DNA of 64,000 nucleotides from Apostichopus japonicus (taxonomy: Eukaryota > Echinodermata > Holothuroidea > Aspidochirotida > Stichopodidae), in assembly GCF_037975245.1 (NCBI RefSeq), contig NC_092568.1, positions 14,285,501 to 14,349,500 of the forward strand, given 5' to 3'. Below, piece after piece: positions 1-14,408 of the stretch. The notes under the pieces were generated by a model. The model had not been told where the DNA came from, did not search any database, and saw only the letters and a list, made by a program, of their open reading frames with translations. Position 1 is the stretch's first letter, and every line of letters begins with the position of its first letter. The translations under genes and the position numbers were made by a program.

Positions 1-189
1 CACCGATCAATCGAATGTTCGACACCGATTATTCGAATGTTCGGCACCAATCAATCGAATGTTCGACACCGATTAATCGAATGTTCGGCACCCATCAATC
101 GAATGTTCGACACCGATCAATCGAATGTGCGACACCGATCAATCGGATGTGCGACACCGATCAATCGAATGTTCGACACCGATCAATCG

Positions 190-1262
190 AATGACACCCA
201 TCAATCGAATGTTCGACACAGATCATTCGAATGTTCGGCACCAATAAATCAAATGTTCGACACCGATCATTCGAATGTTCGGCACCCATCAATCGAATGT
301 TCGGCACCGATTAATCGAATATGCGACACCGACCAAACGAATGTGCAATAACGATCAATCGAATGTTCGACACCGATCAATCGAATGTGCGACACCCATC
401 AATCGAATGTTCGACACCGATCATTCGAATGTTCGGCACCCATCAATCGAATGTGCGACATCGATCAATCGAATGTGCGACACCCATCAATCGAATGTTC
501 GGCACCCATCAATCGAATGTTCGACACCCATCAATCGAATGTTCGAAACCGATCAATCGAATGATACCCATCAATCGAATGTTCGACACAGATCATTCGA
601 ATGTTCGGCACCCATCGATCGAATGTTCGGCACCCATCGATCGAATGTCTGACACCGATCATTCGAATGTTCGACACCGATCAATCGAATGTGCGACACC
701 AATCCATCGAATGTTCGACACCGATTATTCGAATGTGCGACACCGATCAGGAGGATGTGCGACAACGATCAATCGAATGTTCGACACCGATCAATCGAAT
801 GTGCCACACCGATCAATCGGATGTGCGACACCGATCAATCGAATGTTCGAAACCGATCAATCGAATGACACTCATCAATCGAATGTTCGACACAGATCAT
901 TCTAATGTTCGGCACCAATAAATCAAATGTTCGACACCGATCATTCGAATGTTCGGCACCCATCAATCGAATGTTCGGCACCGATTAATCGAATATGCGA
1001 CACCGACCAACCGAATGTGCAATAACGATCAATCGAATGTTCGACACCGATCAATCGAATGTGCGACACCCATCAATCGAATGTTCGACACCGATCATTC
1101 GAATGTTCGGCACCCATCAATCGAATGTGCGACATCGATCAATCGAATGTGCGACACCCATCAATCGAATGTTCGGCACCCATCAATCGAATGTTCGACA
1201 CCCATCAATCGAATGTTCGAAACCGATCAATCGAATGATACCCATCAATCGAATGTTCGACA
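190..1262 (+). repeat. Family A: 674-bp block, two adjacent copies
   Basis: Positions about 190-588 match about 864-1,262 at a constant offset of 674 bp, including the rare units CCAATAAATCAAATG and the GACCAAACG/GACCAACCG variant followed by GTGCAATAACG. The 674 bp equal 29 units of 22 bp plus two of 18 bp. A few single-base differences (for example CATTCGAATG against CATTCTAATG) separate the copies. Confidence 0.85.
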
Positions 1263-4200
1263 CCAATCAATCTAATGTGCAGTACCGATCAATCGAATGT
1301 GCGACACCCATCAATCGAATGATCGGCACCCATCAATCGAATGTTCGACACCCATCAATCGAATGTTCGAAACCGATCAATCGAATGATACCCATCAATC
1401 GAATGTTCGACACAGATCATTCGAATGTTCGGCACCCATCGATCGAATGTTCGACACCGATCATTCAAATGTTCGGCACCCATCAATCGAATGTGCGACA
1501 TCGATCAATCGAATGTGCGACACCGATCAATCGAATGTGCGACACCCATCAATCGAATGTTCGGCACCCATCAATCGAATGTTCGACACCGATTATTCGA
1601 ATGTTCGTCACCAATCAATCGAATGTTCGACACCGATCAATCGAATGATACCGATCAATCGAATGTGCGACACCGATCAATCGGATGTGCGACACCCATC
1701 AATCAAATGTTCTACACCAATCAATCGAATGTTCGACACCGATCAATCGAATGATACCGATCAATCGAATGTGCGACACCGATCAATCGGATGTGCGACA
1801 CCCATCAATCGAATGTTCGACACCAATCAATCGAATGTTCGACATTGATCAATCGAATGTGCAGTACCGATCAATCGAATGTGCGACACCCATCAATCGA
1901 ATGTGCGACACCCATCAATCGAATGTTCGACACCAATCAATCGAATGTTCGACACCGATCAATCGAATGTGCAATACCGATCAATCGAATGTTCTACACC
2001 GATCAATCGAATTTGCGACACAGATCAATCGGATGTGCGACACCCATCAATCGAATGTTCGACACCAATCAATCGAATGTTCGACACCGATCAATCGAAT
2101 GTGCGACACCCATCAATCGAATGTTCGACACCAATCAATCGAATGTTCGACACCGATCAATCGAATGCGCAGTACCGATCAATCGAATGTGCGACACCCA
2201 TCAATCGAATGTTCGGCACCCATCAATCGAATGATCGACACCAATCAATCGAATGTTCGAAACCGATCAATCGAATGATACCCATCAATCGAATGTTCGA
2301 CACAGATCATTCGAATGTTCGGCACCCATCGATCGAATGTTCGACACCGAATATTCGAATGTTCGGCACCCATCAATCGAATGTGCGACACCGATCAATC
2401 GGATGTTCGGCACCTATCAATCGAATGTTCGACACCGATCAATCGAATGATACCCATCAATCGAACGTTCGACACAGATCATTCGAATGTTCGGCACCCA
2501 TTAATCGAATGTTCGACACCGATCAATCGAGTGTTCGACACCGATTATTCGAATGTTCGGCACCAATCAATCGAATGTTCGACACCGATTAATCGAATGT
2601 TCGGCACCCATCAATCGAATGTTCGACACCGATTATTCGAATGTTCGGCACCAATCAATCGAATGTTCGACACCGATTAATCGAATGTTCGGCACCCATC
2701 AATCGAATGTTCGACACCGATCAATCGAATGTGCGACACCGATCAATCGGATGTGCGACACCGATCAATCGAATGTTCGACACCGATCAATCGAATGACA
2801 CCCATCAATCGAATGTTCGACACAGATCATTCGAATGTTCGGCACCAATCAATCAAATGTTCGACACCGATCATTCGAATGTTCGGCACCCATCAATCGA
2901 ATGTTCGGCACCGATCAATCGAATGTGCGACACCGGTCAATGGAATGTGCGACACCCAACAGTCGAATGTGCGAAACCTATCAATCGAATGTTCGACACC
3001 GATCAATCGAATGTGCGACACCCATCAATCGAATGTTCGGCACCCATCAATCGAATGATCGACACCAATCAATCGAATGTTCGAAACCGATCAATTGAAT
3101 GATACCCATCAATCGAATGTTCGACACATATCATTCGAATGTTCGGCACCCATCGATCGAATGTTCGACACCGATTATTCGAATGTTCGGCACCGATCAA
3201 TCGAATGTTCGACACCGATCAATCGAATGTGCGACACCGATCAATCGGATGTGCAACACCGATCAATCGAATGTTCGACACCGATCAATCGAATGATACC
3301 CATCAATCGAATGTTCGACACAGATCATTCGAATGTTCGGCACCCATCGATCGAATGTTCGACACCGATTATTCGAATGTTCGGCACCCATTAATCGAAT
3401 GTTCGACACCGATCAATCGAATGTTCGACACCGATTATTCGAATGTTCGGCACCAATCAATCGAATGTTCGACACCGATCAATCGAATGTTCGACACCAA
3501 TCAATTGAATGTGCGACACCGATCAATCGGATGTGCGACACCGATCAATCGAATGTTCGACACCGATCAATCGAATGACACCCATCAATCGAATGTTCGA
3601 CACAGATCATTCGAATGTTCGGCACCAATCAATCAAATGTTCGACACCGATATTCGAATGTTCGGCACCCATTAATCGAACGTTCGGCACCGATTAATCG
3701 AATATGCGACACCGACCAAACAAATGTGCAATACCGATCAATCGAATGTTCTACACCGATCATTCGAATGTTCGGCACCCATCAATCGAATGTTCGACAC
3801 CAATCAATCGAATGTGCAGTACCGATCAATCGGATGTGCGACACCCATCAATCGAATGATCGGCACCCATCGTTCCAATGTTCGGCACCCATCAATCGAA
3901 TGTGCGACATCGATCAATCGAATGTGCGACACCGATCAATCGAATGTGCGACACCCATCAATCGAATGTTCGGCACCCATCAATCGAATGTTCGACACCC
4001 ATCAATCGAATGTTTGAAACCGATCAATCGAATGATACCCATCAATCGAATGTTCGACACAGATCATTCGAATGTTCGGCACCCATCGATCGAATGTTCG
4101 ACACCGATCATTCAAATGTTCGGCACCAATCAATCGAATGTGCGACATCGATCAATCGAATGTGCGACACCGATCAATCGAATGTGCGACATCGATCATT

Positions 4201-4469
4201 CGAATCTTCGGCACCAATCAATCGAATGTTCGACACCGATCAATCGAATGATACCGATCAATCGAATGTGCGACACCGATCAATCGGATGTGCGACACCC
4301 ATCAATCGAATGTTCGGCACCGATTAATCGAATATGCGACACCGACCAAACTAATGTGCAATACCGATCAATCGAATGTTCTACACCGATCAATCGAATG
4401 TGCGACACCGATCAATCGGATGTGCGACACTAATCAATCGAATGTTCGACACCAATCAATCGAATGTTC

Positions 4470-7302
4470 GACACCGATCAATCGAATGTGCAGTACCGAT
4501 CAATCGAATATGCGACACCCATCAATCGAATGTGCGACACCCATCAATCGAATGTTCGACACCAATCAATCGAATGTTCGACACCGATCAATCGAATGTG
4601 CAGTACCGATCAATCGAATGTGCGACACCCATAATTTGAATGTTCGGCACCCATCAATCGAATGATCGACACCAATCAATGGAATGTTCGAAACCGATCA
4701 ATCGAATGATACCCATCGATCGAATGTCTGACACCGATCATTCGAATGTTCGACACCGATCAATCGAATGTGCGACACCGATCAATCGAATGTTCGGCAC
4801 CAATCCATCGAATGTTCGACACCGATTATTCGAATGTGCGACACCGATCAATAGGATGTGCAGTACCGATTAATCGAATGTGCGACACCCATCAATCGAA
4901 TGTTCGACACCGATCATTCGAAGTTTCGGCACCAATCAATCGAATGTGCGACACCCATCAATCGAATGTTCGACACCGATCATTCGAATGTTCGACACCA
5001 ATCAATCGAATGATACCGATCAATCGAATGTTCTACACCGATCAATCGAATGTGCGACACCGATCAATCGAATGTTCGACACCCATCAATCGAATGTTCG
5101 ACACCGATCATTCGAATGTTCCACACCGATCTATCGAATGTGCAGTACCGATTAATCGAATGTGCGACACCCATCAATCGAATGTTCGACACCGATCAAT
5201 CGAATGTGCGACATCGATCAATCGAATGTGCGACACCCATCCATCGAATGTTCGGCACCGATTAATCGAATGTTCGAAACAGATCATTCGAATGTTCGGC
5301 ACCAATTAATCGAATGTTCGACACCGATTATTCGAATGTGCGACACCGATCAATAGGATGTGCGACAACAATCAATCAAATGTGCGACACCGATCAATCG
5401 AATGTGCGACACCCATCAATCGAATGTTCGACACCGATCATTCGAAGTTTCGGCACCAATCAATCGAATGTGCGACACCCATCAATCGAATGTTCGACAC
5501 CGATCATTCGAATGTTCGACACCGATCAATCGAATGTGCAGTACCGATCAATCGAATGTGCGACACCAGTCAATCGAATGTTCGACACCAATCAATCGAA
5601 TGTTCGACACCGATCATTCGAATGTTCGACACCAATCAATCGAATGTTCGACACCGATTAATCGAATGTTCGGCACCCATCAATCGAATGTTCGACACCG
5701 ATCAATCGAATGTGCGACACCGATCAATCGGATGTGCGACACCGATCAATCGAATGTTCGACACCGATCAATCGAATGACACCCATCAATCGAATGTTCG
5801 ACACAGATCATTCGAATGTTCGGCACCAATAAATCAAATGTTCGGCACCGATTAATCGAATATGCGACACCGACCAAACTAATGTGCAATACCGATCAAT
5901 CGAATGTTCTACACCGATCAATCGAATGTTCGACACCGATCAATCGAATGTGCAGTACCGATCAATCGAATATGCGACACCCATCAATCGAATGTGCGAC
6001 ACCCATCAATCGAATGTTCGACACCAATCAATCGAATGTTCGACACCGATCAATCGAATGTGCAGTACCGATCAATCGAATGTGCGACACCCATAATTTG
6101 AATGTTCGGCACCCATCAATCGAATGATCGACACCAATCAATGGAATGTTCGAAACCGATCAATCGAATGATACCCATCGATCGAATGTCTGACACCGAT
6201 CATTCGAATGTTCGACACCGATCAATCGAATGTGCGACACCGATCAATCGAATGTTCGGCACCAATCCATCGAATGTTCGACACCGATTATTCGAATGTG
6301 CGACACCGATCAATAGGATGTGCAGTACCGATTAATCGAATGTGCGACACCCATCAATCGAATGTTCGACACCGATCATTCGAAGTTTCGGCACCAATCA
6401 ATCGAATGTGCGACACCCATCAATCGAATGTTCGACACCGATCATTCGAATGTTCGACACCAATCAATCGAATGATACCGATCAATCGAATGTTCTACAC
6501 CGATCAATCGAATGTGCGACACCGATCAATCGAATGTTCGACACCCATCAATCGAATGTTCGACACCGATCATTCGAATGTTCCACACCGATCTATCGAA
6601 TGTGCAGTACCGATTAATCGAATGTGCGACACCCATCAATCGAATGTTCGACACCGATCAATCGAATGTGCGACATCGATCAATCGAATGTGCGACACCC
6701 ATCCATCGAATGTTCGGCACCGATTAATCGAATGTTCGAAACAGATCATTCGAATGTTCGGCACCAATTAATCGAATGTTCGACACCGATTATTCGAATG
6801 TGCGACACCGATCAATAGGATGTGCGACAACAATCAATCAAATGTGCGACACCGATCAATCGAATGTGCGACACCCATCAATCGAATGTTCGACACCGAT
6901 CATTCGAAGTTTCGGCACCAATCAATCGAATGTGCGACACCCATCAATCGAATGTTCGACACCGATCATTCGAATGTTCGACACCGATCAATCGAATGTG
7001 CAGTACCGATCAATCGAATGTGCGACACCAGTCAATCGAATGTTCGACACCAATCAATCGAATGTTCGACACCGATCATTCGAATGTTCGACACCAATCA
7101 ATCGAATGTTCGACACCGATTAATCGAATGTTCGGCACCCATCAATCGAATGTTCGACACCGATCAATCGAATGTGCGACACCGATCAATCGGATGTGCG
7201 ACACCGATCAATCGAATGTTCGACACCGATCAATCGAATGACACCCATCAATCGAATGTTCGACACAGATCATTCGAATGTTCGGCACCAATAAATCAAA
7301 TG
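4470..7302 (+). repeat. Family A: 1,462-bp internal tandem duplication
   Basis: About 4,470-5,840 reappears at about 5,932-7,302 with a constant 1,462-bp offset. Copied variants include CCATAATTTGAATG, the TCTGACACCG unit and the AATAGGATG units, in identical order. Just upstream the offset is 1,528 bp (GACCAAACTAATG at 4,343 and 5,871), so three 22-bp units were lost on one side. The corresponding region of the second higher-order copy (10,081-11,450) has only one version, so the duplication arose within copy 1 or was lost from copy 2. Confidence 0.88.
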
Positions 7303-7610
7303 TTCGACACCGATTATTCGAATGTTCGGCACCCATCAATCGAATGTTCGGCACCGATTAATCGAATATGCGACACCGACCAAACGAATGTGCAATAACG
7401 ATCAATCGAATGTTCGACACCGATCAATCGAATGTGCGACACCCATCAATCGAATGTTCGACACCGATCATTCGAATGTTCGGCACCCATCAATCGAATG
7501 TGCGACATCGATCAATCGAATGTGCGACACCCATCAATCGAATGTTCGGCACCCATCAATCGAATGTTCGACACCCATCAATCGAATGTTCGAAACCGAT
7601 CAATCGAATG

Positions 7611-8110
7611 ATACCCATCATTCGAATGTTCGGCACCCATCGATCGAATGTTCGACACCGATCATTCAAATGTTCGGCACCGATCAATCGAATGTGCGAC
7701 ATCGATCAATCGAATGTGCGACACCGATCAATCGAATGTGCGACATCGATCATTCGAATCTTCGGCACCAATCAATCGAATGTTCGACACTGATTATTCG
7801 AATGTTCGTCACCAATCAATCGAATGTGCGACACCGATCAATCGAATGATACCGATCAATCGAATGTTCTACACCGATCAATCGAATGTGCGACACCGAT
7901 CAATGGAATGTTCGACACCGATCAATCGAATGATACCCATCATTCGAATGTTCGGCACCCATCGATCGAATGTTCGACACCGATCATTCAAATGTTCGGC
8001 ACCGATCAATCGAATGTGCGACATCGATCAATCGAATGTGCGACACCGATCAATCGAATGTGCGACATCGATCATTCGAATCTTCGGCACCAATCAATCG
8101 AATGTTCGAC
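7611..8110 (+). repeat. Family A: 322-bp tandem duplication (copy 1)
   Basis: The stretch that starts ATACCCATCATTCG at 7,611 starts again at 7,933, an offset of 322 bp (13 units of 22 bp and two of 18 bp), and the second copy is cut short by the next higher-order copy at 8,114. The same duplication exists in the next copy at 11,760 and 12,082, so it predates the 4.1-kb amplification. Confidence 0.85.
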
Positions 8111-8113
8111 ACT

Positions 8114-11100
8114 GATTAATCGAATGTTCGGCACCCATCAATCGAATGTTCGACACCGATTATTCGAATGTTCGGCACCAATCAATCGAATGTTCGACAC
8201 CGATTAATCGAATGTTCGGCACCCATCAATCGAATGTTCGACACCGATCAATCGAATGTGCGACACCGATCAATCGGATGTGCGACACCGATCAATCGAA
8301 TGTTCGACACCGATCAATCGAATGACACCCATCAATCGAATGTTCGACACAGATCATTCGAATGTTCGGCACCAATCAATCAAATGTTCGACACCGATCA
8401 TTCGAATGTTCGGCACCCATCAATCGAATGTTCGGCACCGATCAATCGAATGTGCGACACCGGTCAATGGAATGTGCGACACCCAACAGTCGAATGTGCG
8501 AAACCTATCAATCGAATGTTCGACACCGATCAATCGAATGTGCGACACCCATCAATCGAATGTTCGGCACCCATCAATCGAATGATCGACACCAATCAAT
8601 CGAATGTTCGAAACCGATCAATTGAATGATACCCATCAATCGAATGTTCGACACATATCATTCGAATGTTCGGCACCCATCGATCGAATGTTCGACACCG
8701 ATTATTCGAATGTTCGGCACCGATCAATCGAATGTTCGACACCGATCAATCGAATGTGCGACACCGATCAATCGGATGTGCAACACCGATCAATCGAATG
8801 TTCGACACCGATCAATCGAATGACACCCATCAATCGAATGTTCGACACAGATCATTCGAATGTTCGGCACCTATCAATCGAATGTTCGACACCGATCAAT
8901 CGAATGATACCCATCAATCGAATGTTCGACACAGATCATTCGAATGTTCGGCACCCATCGATCGAATGTTCGACACCGATTATTCGAATGTTCGTCACCC
9001 ATTAATCGAATGTTCGACACCGATCAATCGAATGTTCGACACCGATTATTCGAATGTTCGGCACCAATCAATCGAATGTTCGACACCGATCAATCGAATG
9101 TTCGACACCAATCAATTGAATGTGCGACACCGATCAATCGGATGTGCGACACCGATCAATCGAATGTTCGACACCGATCAATCGAATGACACCCATCAAT
9201 CGAATGTTCGACACAGATCATTCGAATGTTCGGCACCAATCAATCAAATGTTCGACACCGATATTCGAATGTTCGGCACCCATTAATCGAACGTTCGGCA
9301 CCGATTAATCGAATATGCGACACCGACCAAACAAATGTGCAATACCGATCAATCGAATGTTCTACACCGATCATTCGAATGTTCGGCACCCATCAATCGA
9401 ATGTTCGACACCAATCAATCGAATGTGCAGTACCGATCAATCGGATGTGCGACACCCATCAATCGAATGATCGGCACCCATCGTTCCAATGTTCGGCACC
9501 CATCAATCGAATGTGCGACATCGATCAATCGAATGTGCGACACCGATCAATCGAATGTGCGACACCCATCAATCGAATGTTCGGCACCCATCAATCGAAT
9601 GTTCGACACCCATCAATCGAATGTTTGAAACCGATCAATCGAATGATACCCATCAATCGAATGTTCGACACAGATCATTCGAATGTTCGGCACCCATCGA
9701 TCGAATGTTCGACACCGATCATTCAAATGTTCGGCACCAATCAATCGAATGTGCGACATCGATCAATCGAATGTGCGACACCGATCAATCGAATGTGCGA
9801 CATCGATCATTCGAATCTTCGGCACCAATCAATCGAATGTTCGACACCGATCAATCGAATGATACCGATCAATCGAATGTGCGACACCGATCAATCGGAT
9901 GTGCGACACCCATCAATCGAATGTTCGGCACCGATTAATCGAATATGCGACACCGACCAAACTAATGTGCAATACCGATCAATCGAATGTTCTACACCGA
10001 TCAATCGAATGTGCGACACCGATCAATCGGATGTGCGACACTAATCAATCGAATGTTCGACACCAATCAATCGAATGTTCGACACCGATCAATCGAATGT
10101 GCAGTACCGATCAATCGAATATGCGACACCCATCAATCGAATGTGCGACACCCATCAATCGAATGTTCGACACCAATCAATCGAATGTTCGACACCGATC
10201 AATCGAATGTGCAGTACCGATCAATCGAATGTGCGACACCCATAATTTGAATGTTCGGCACCCATCAATCGAATGATCGACACCAATCAATGGAATGTTC
10301 GAAACCGATCAATCGAATGATACCCATCGATCGAATGTCTGACACCGATCATTCGAATGTTCGACACCGATCAATCGAATGTGCGACACCGATCAATCGA
10401 ATGTTCGGCACCAATCCATCGAATGTTCGACACCGATTATTCGAATGTGCGACACCGATCAATAGGATGTGCAGTACCGATTAATCGAATGTGCGACACC
10501 CATCAATCGAATGTTCGACACCGATCATTCGAAGTTTCGGCACCAATCAATCGAATGTGCGACACCCATCAATCGAATGTTCGACACCGATCATTCGAAT
10601 GTTCGACACCAATCAATCGAATGATACCGATCAATCGAATGTTCTACACCGATCAATCGAATGTGCGACACCGATCAATCGAATGTTCGACACCCATCAA
10701 TCGAATGTTCGACACCGATCATTCGAATGTTCGACACCGATCTATCGAATGTGCAGTACCGATTAATCGAATGTGCGACACCCATCAATCGAATGTTCGA
10801 CACCGATCAATCGAATGTGCGACATCGATCAATCGAATGTGCGACACCCATCCATCGAATGTTCGGCACCGATTAATCGAATGTTCGAAACAGATCATTC
10901 GAATGTTCGGCACCAATTAATCGAATGTTCGACACCGATTATTCGAATGTGCGACACCGATCAATAGGATGTGCGACAACAATCAATCAAATGTGCGACA
11001 CCGATCAATCGAATGTGCGACACCCATCAATCGAATGTTCGACACCGATCATTCGAAGTTTCGGCACCAATCAATCGAATGTGCGACACCCATCAATCGA

Positions 11101-12262
11101 ATGTTCGACACCGATCATTCGAATGTTCGACACCGATCAATCGAATGTGCAGTACCGATCAATCGAATGTGCGACACCAGTCAATCGAATGTTCGACACC
11201 AATCAATCGAATGTTCGACACCGATCATTCGAATGTTCGACACCAATCAATCGAATGTTCGACACCGATTAATCGAATGTTCGGCACCCATCAATCGAAT
11301 GTTCGACACCGATCAATCGAATGTGCGACACCGATCAATCGGATGTGCGACACCGATCAATCGAATGTTCGACACCGATCAATCGAATGACACCCATCAA
11401 TCGAATGTTCGACACAGATCATTCGAATGTTCGGCACCAATAAATCAAATGTTCGACACCGATTATTCGAATGTTCGGCACCCATCAATCGAATGTTCGG
11501 CACCGATTAATCGAATATGCGACACCGACCAAACGAATGTGCAATAACGATCAATCGAATGTTCGACACCGATCAATCGAATGTGCGACACCCATCAATC
11601 GAATGTTCGACACCGATCATTCGAATGTTCGGCACCCATCAATCGAATGTGCGACATCGATCAATCGAATGTGCGACACCCATCAATCGAATGTTCGGCA
11701 CCCATCAATCGAATGTTCGACACCCATCAATCGAATGTTCGAAACCGATCAATCGAATGATACCCATCATTCGAATGTTCGGCACCCATCGATCGAATGT
11801 TCGACACCGATCATTCGAATGTTCGGCACCGATCAATCGAATGTGCGACATCGATCAATCGAATGTGCGACACCGATCAATCGAATGTGCGACATCGATC
11901 ATTCGAATCTTCGGCACCAATCAATCGAATGTTCGACACTGATTATTCGAATGTTCGTCACCAATCAATCGAATGTGCGACACCGATCAATCGAATGATA
12001 CCGATCAATCGAATGTTCTACACCGATCAATCGAATGTGCGACACCGATCAATGGAATGTTCGACACCGATCAATCGAATGATACCCATCATTCGAATGT
12101 TCGGCACCCATCGATCGAATGTTCGACACCGATCATTCAAATGTTCGGCACCGATCAATCGAATGTGCGACATCGATCAATCGAATGTGCGACACCGATC
12201 AATCGAATGTGCGACATCGATCATTCGAATCTTCGGCACCAATCAATCGAATGTTCGACACT
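8114..12262 (+). repeat. Family A higher-order repeat, copy 2 (4,149 bp)
   Basis: Near-identical to 2,587-8,113 apart from the 84-bp and 1,462-bp length differences described there. The first unit after the join carries a single difference (CACTGATTAATCG here, CACCGATTAATCG at 2,587). Contains one copy of the region that is duplicated in copy 1, plus the extra 84 bp around 8,822-8,905. About 190 units of family A. Confidence 0.88.
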
Positions 12263-12377
12263 GATTATTCGAATGTTCGTCACCAATCAATCGAATGTGC
12301 GACACCGATCAATCGAATGATACCGATCAATCGAATGTTCTACACCGATCAATCGAATGTGCGACACCGATCAATGG
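11760..12377 (+). repeat. Family A: 322-bp tandem duplication (copy 2)
   Basis: Same 322-bp duplication as at 7,611-8,110, offset by 4,149 bp. Starts at 11,760 and 12,082. Here the second copy is more complete, running to about 12,377, where the next block begins. Confidence 0.83.
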
Positions 12378-14408
12378 AATGTTCGGCACCCATCAATCGA
12401 ATGTTCGGCACCGATTAATCGAATATGCGACACCGACCAAACGAATGTGCAATACCGATCAATCGAATGTGCGACACCGATCAATCGAATGTGCGACACC
12501 CATCAATCGCATGTTCGACACCGATCATTCGAATGTTCGACACCGATCTATCGAATGTGCAGTACCGATTAATCGAATGTGCGACACCCATCAATCGAAT
12601 GTTCGACACCGATCAATCGAATGTGCGACATCGATCAATCGAATGTGCGACACCCATCCATCGAATGTTCGGCACCGATTAATCGAATGTTCGACACAGA
12701 TCATTCGAATGTTCCGCACCAATTAATCGAATGTTCGACACCGATTATTCGAATGTGCGACACCGATCAATAGGATGTGCGACAACAATCAATCGAATGT
12801 GCGACACCGATCAATCGAATGTGCGACACCCATCAATCGAATGTTCGACACCGATCATTCGAAGTTTCGGCACCAATCAATCGAATGTGCGACACCCATC
12901 AATCGAATGTTCGACACCGATCATTCGAATGTTCGACACCGATCAATCGAATGTGCAGTACCGATCAATCGAATGTGCGACACCAGTCAATCGAATGTTC
13001 GACACCAATCAATCGAATGTGCAATACCGATCTATCGAATGTGCGACACCCATCAATCGAATGTTCGACACCGATCAATCGAATGTGCGACATCGATCAA
13101 TCGAATGTGCGACACCGATCAATCGAATGTGCGACACCGATCAATCGAATGTGCGACACCGGTCAATGGAATGTGCGACACCCAACAGTCGAATGTGCGA
13201 AACCCATCAATCGAATGTTCGACACCGATCAATCGAATGTGCGACACCCATCAATCGAATGTTCGACACCCATCATTCGAATGTTCGGCACCCATCAATC
13301 GAATGTTCGACACCAATCAATCGAATGTGCAGTACCGATCAATCGAATGTGCGACACCCATCAATCGAATGATCGGCACCCATCAATCGAATGTTCGACA
13401 CCCATCAATCGAATGTTCGAAACCGATCAATCGAATGATACCCATCAATCGAATGTTCGACACAGATCATTCGAATGTTCGGCACCCATCGATCGAATGT
13501 TCGACACCGATCATTCAAATGTTCGGCACCCATCAATCGAATGTGCGACATCGATCAATCGAATGTGCGACACCGATCAATCGAATGTGCGACACCCATC
13601 AATCGAATGTTCGGCACCCATCAATCGAATGTTCGACACCGATTATTCGAATGTTCGTCACCAATCAATCGAATGTTCGACACCGATCAATCGAATGATA
13701 CCGATCAATCGAATGTGCGACACCGATCAATCGGATGTGCGACACCCATCAATCGAATGTTCGGCACCGATTAATCGAATATGCGACACCGACCAAACGA
13801 ATGTGCAATACCGATCAATCGAATGTTCGACACCGATCAATCGAATGTTCGACACCGATCAATCGAATGTGCGACACCGATCAATCGAATGTTCGACACC
13901 AATCAATCGAATGTGCGACACCGATCAATCGGATGTGCGACACCGATCAATCGAATGTTCGACACCGATCAATCGAATGACACCCATCAATCGAATGTTC
14001 AACACAGATCATTCGAATGTTCGGCACCAATCAATCAAATGTTCGACACCGATATTCGAATGTTCGGCACCCATCAATCGAACGTTCGGCACCGATTAAT
14101 CGAATATGCGACACCGACCAAACAAATGTGCAATACCGATCAATCGAATGTGCGACACCCATCAATCGAATGTTCGGCACCCATCAATCGAATGTTCCAC
14201 ACCGATCAATCGAATGATACCCATCAATCGAATGTTCGACACCGATCAATCGAATGTTCGGCACCTATCAATCGAATGTTCGACATGGATCAATCGAATG
14301 TGCGACACCGATCATTCGAATGTGCGACACCGATCAATCGAATGTTCGACACCGAACAATCGAATGACATCCATCAATCGAATGTTCGACACAGATCATT
14401 CGATTGTT
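12378..14408 (+). repeat. Family A ~4.1-kb block, first version
   Basis: Matches 16,508-18,428 first at an offset of 4,130 bp, then at 4,020 bp after about 13,100. The 110-bp step is exactly five 22-bp units present here around 13,045-13,155 and absent from the other version. Shared order of rare units (AATAGGATG, GAAGTTTCGG, ACCAGTCAATCG, CCGGTCAATGG, CACCGATATTCG, GACATGGATC) supports common origin. From about 14,570 to 15,380 the match resumes with 18,660-19,460 at offset 4,083 bp. Confidence 0.82.
14042..14061 (+). repeat. Family A 21-bp variant unit (representative)
   Basis: Example of the recurrent unit CACCGATATTCG in which one C is lost, shortening the unit to 21 bp. The same variant occurs near 3,648, 9,259, 14,432, 18,066, 22,471, 23,270, 24,440, 27,412 and 28,210, always in the same neighbourhood of rare units, so it spread by block duplication, not by repeated slippage. 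Confidence 0.8.

Larger units (their letters stand above)
2587..8113 (+). repeat. Family A higher-order repeat, copy 1 (expanded form)
   Basis: This 5,527-bp segment aligns with the next segment (8,114-12,262) through a stepwise offset: 5,527 bp up to about 3,290, 5,611 bp up to about 5,840, then 4,149 bp from about 5,930 to 8,110. The steps are explained by an 84-bp stretch (three 22-bp units and one 18-bp unit) that is missing here near 3,296, and by a 1,462-bp internal tandem duplication present only here. 4,149 - 84 + 1,462 = 5,527, the exact length of the copy. Rare marker units, such as CCGGTCAATGG followed by CCCAACAGTCG at 2,932 and 8,459, fall in register. Confidence 0.88.
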
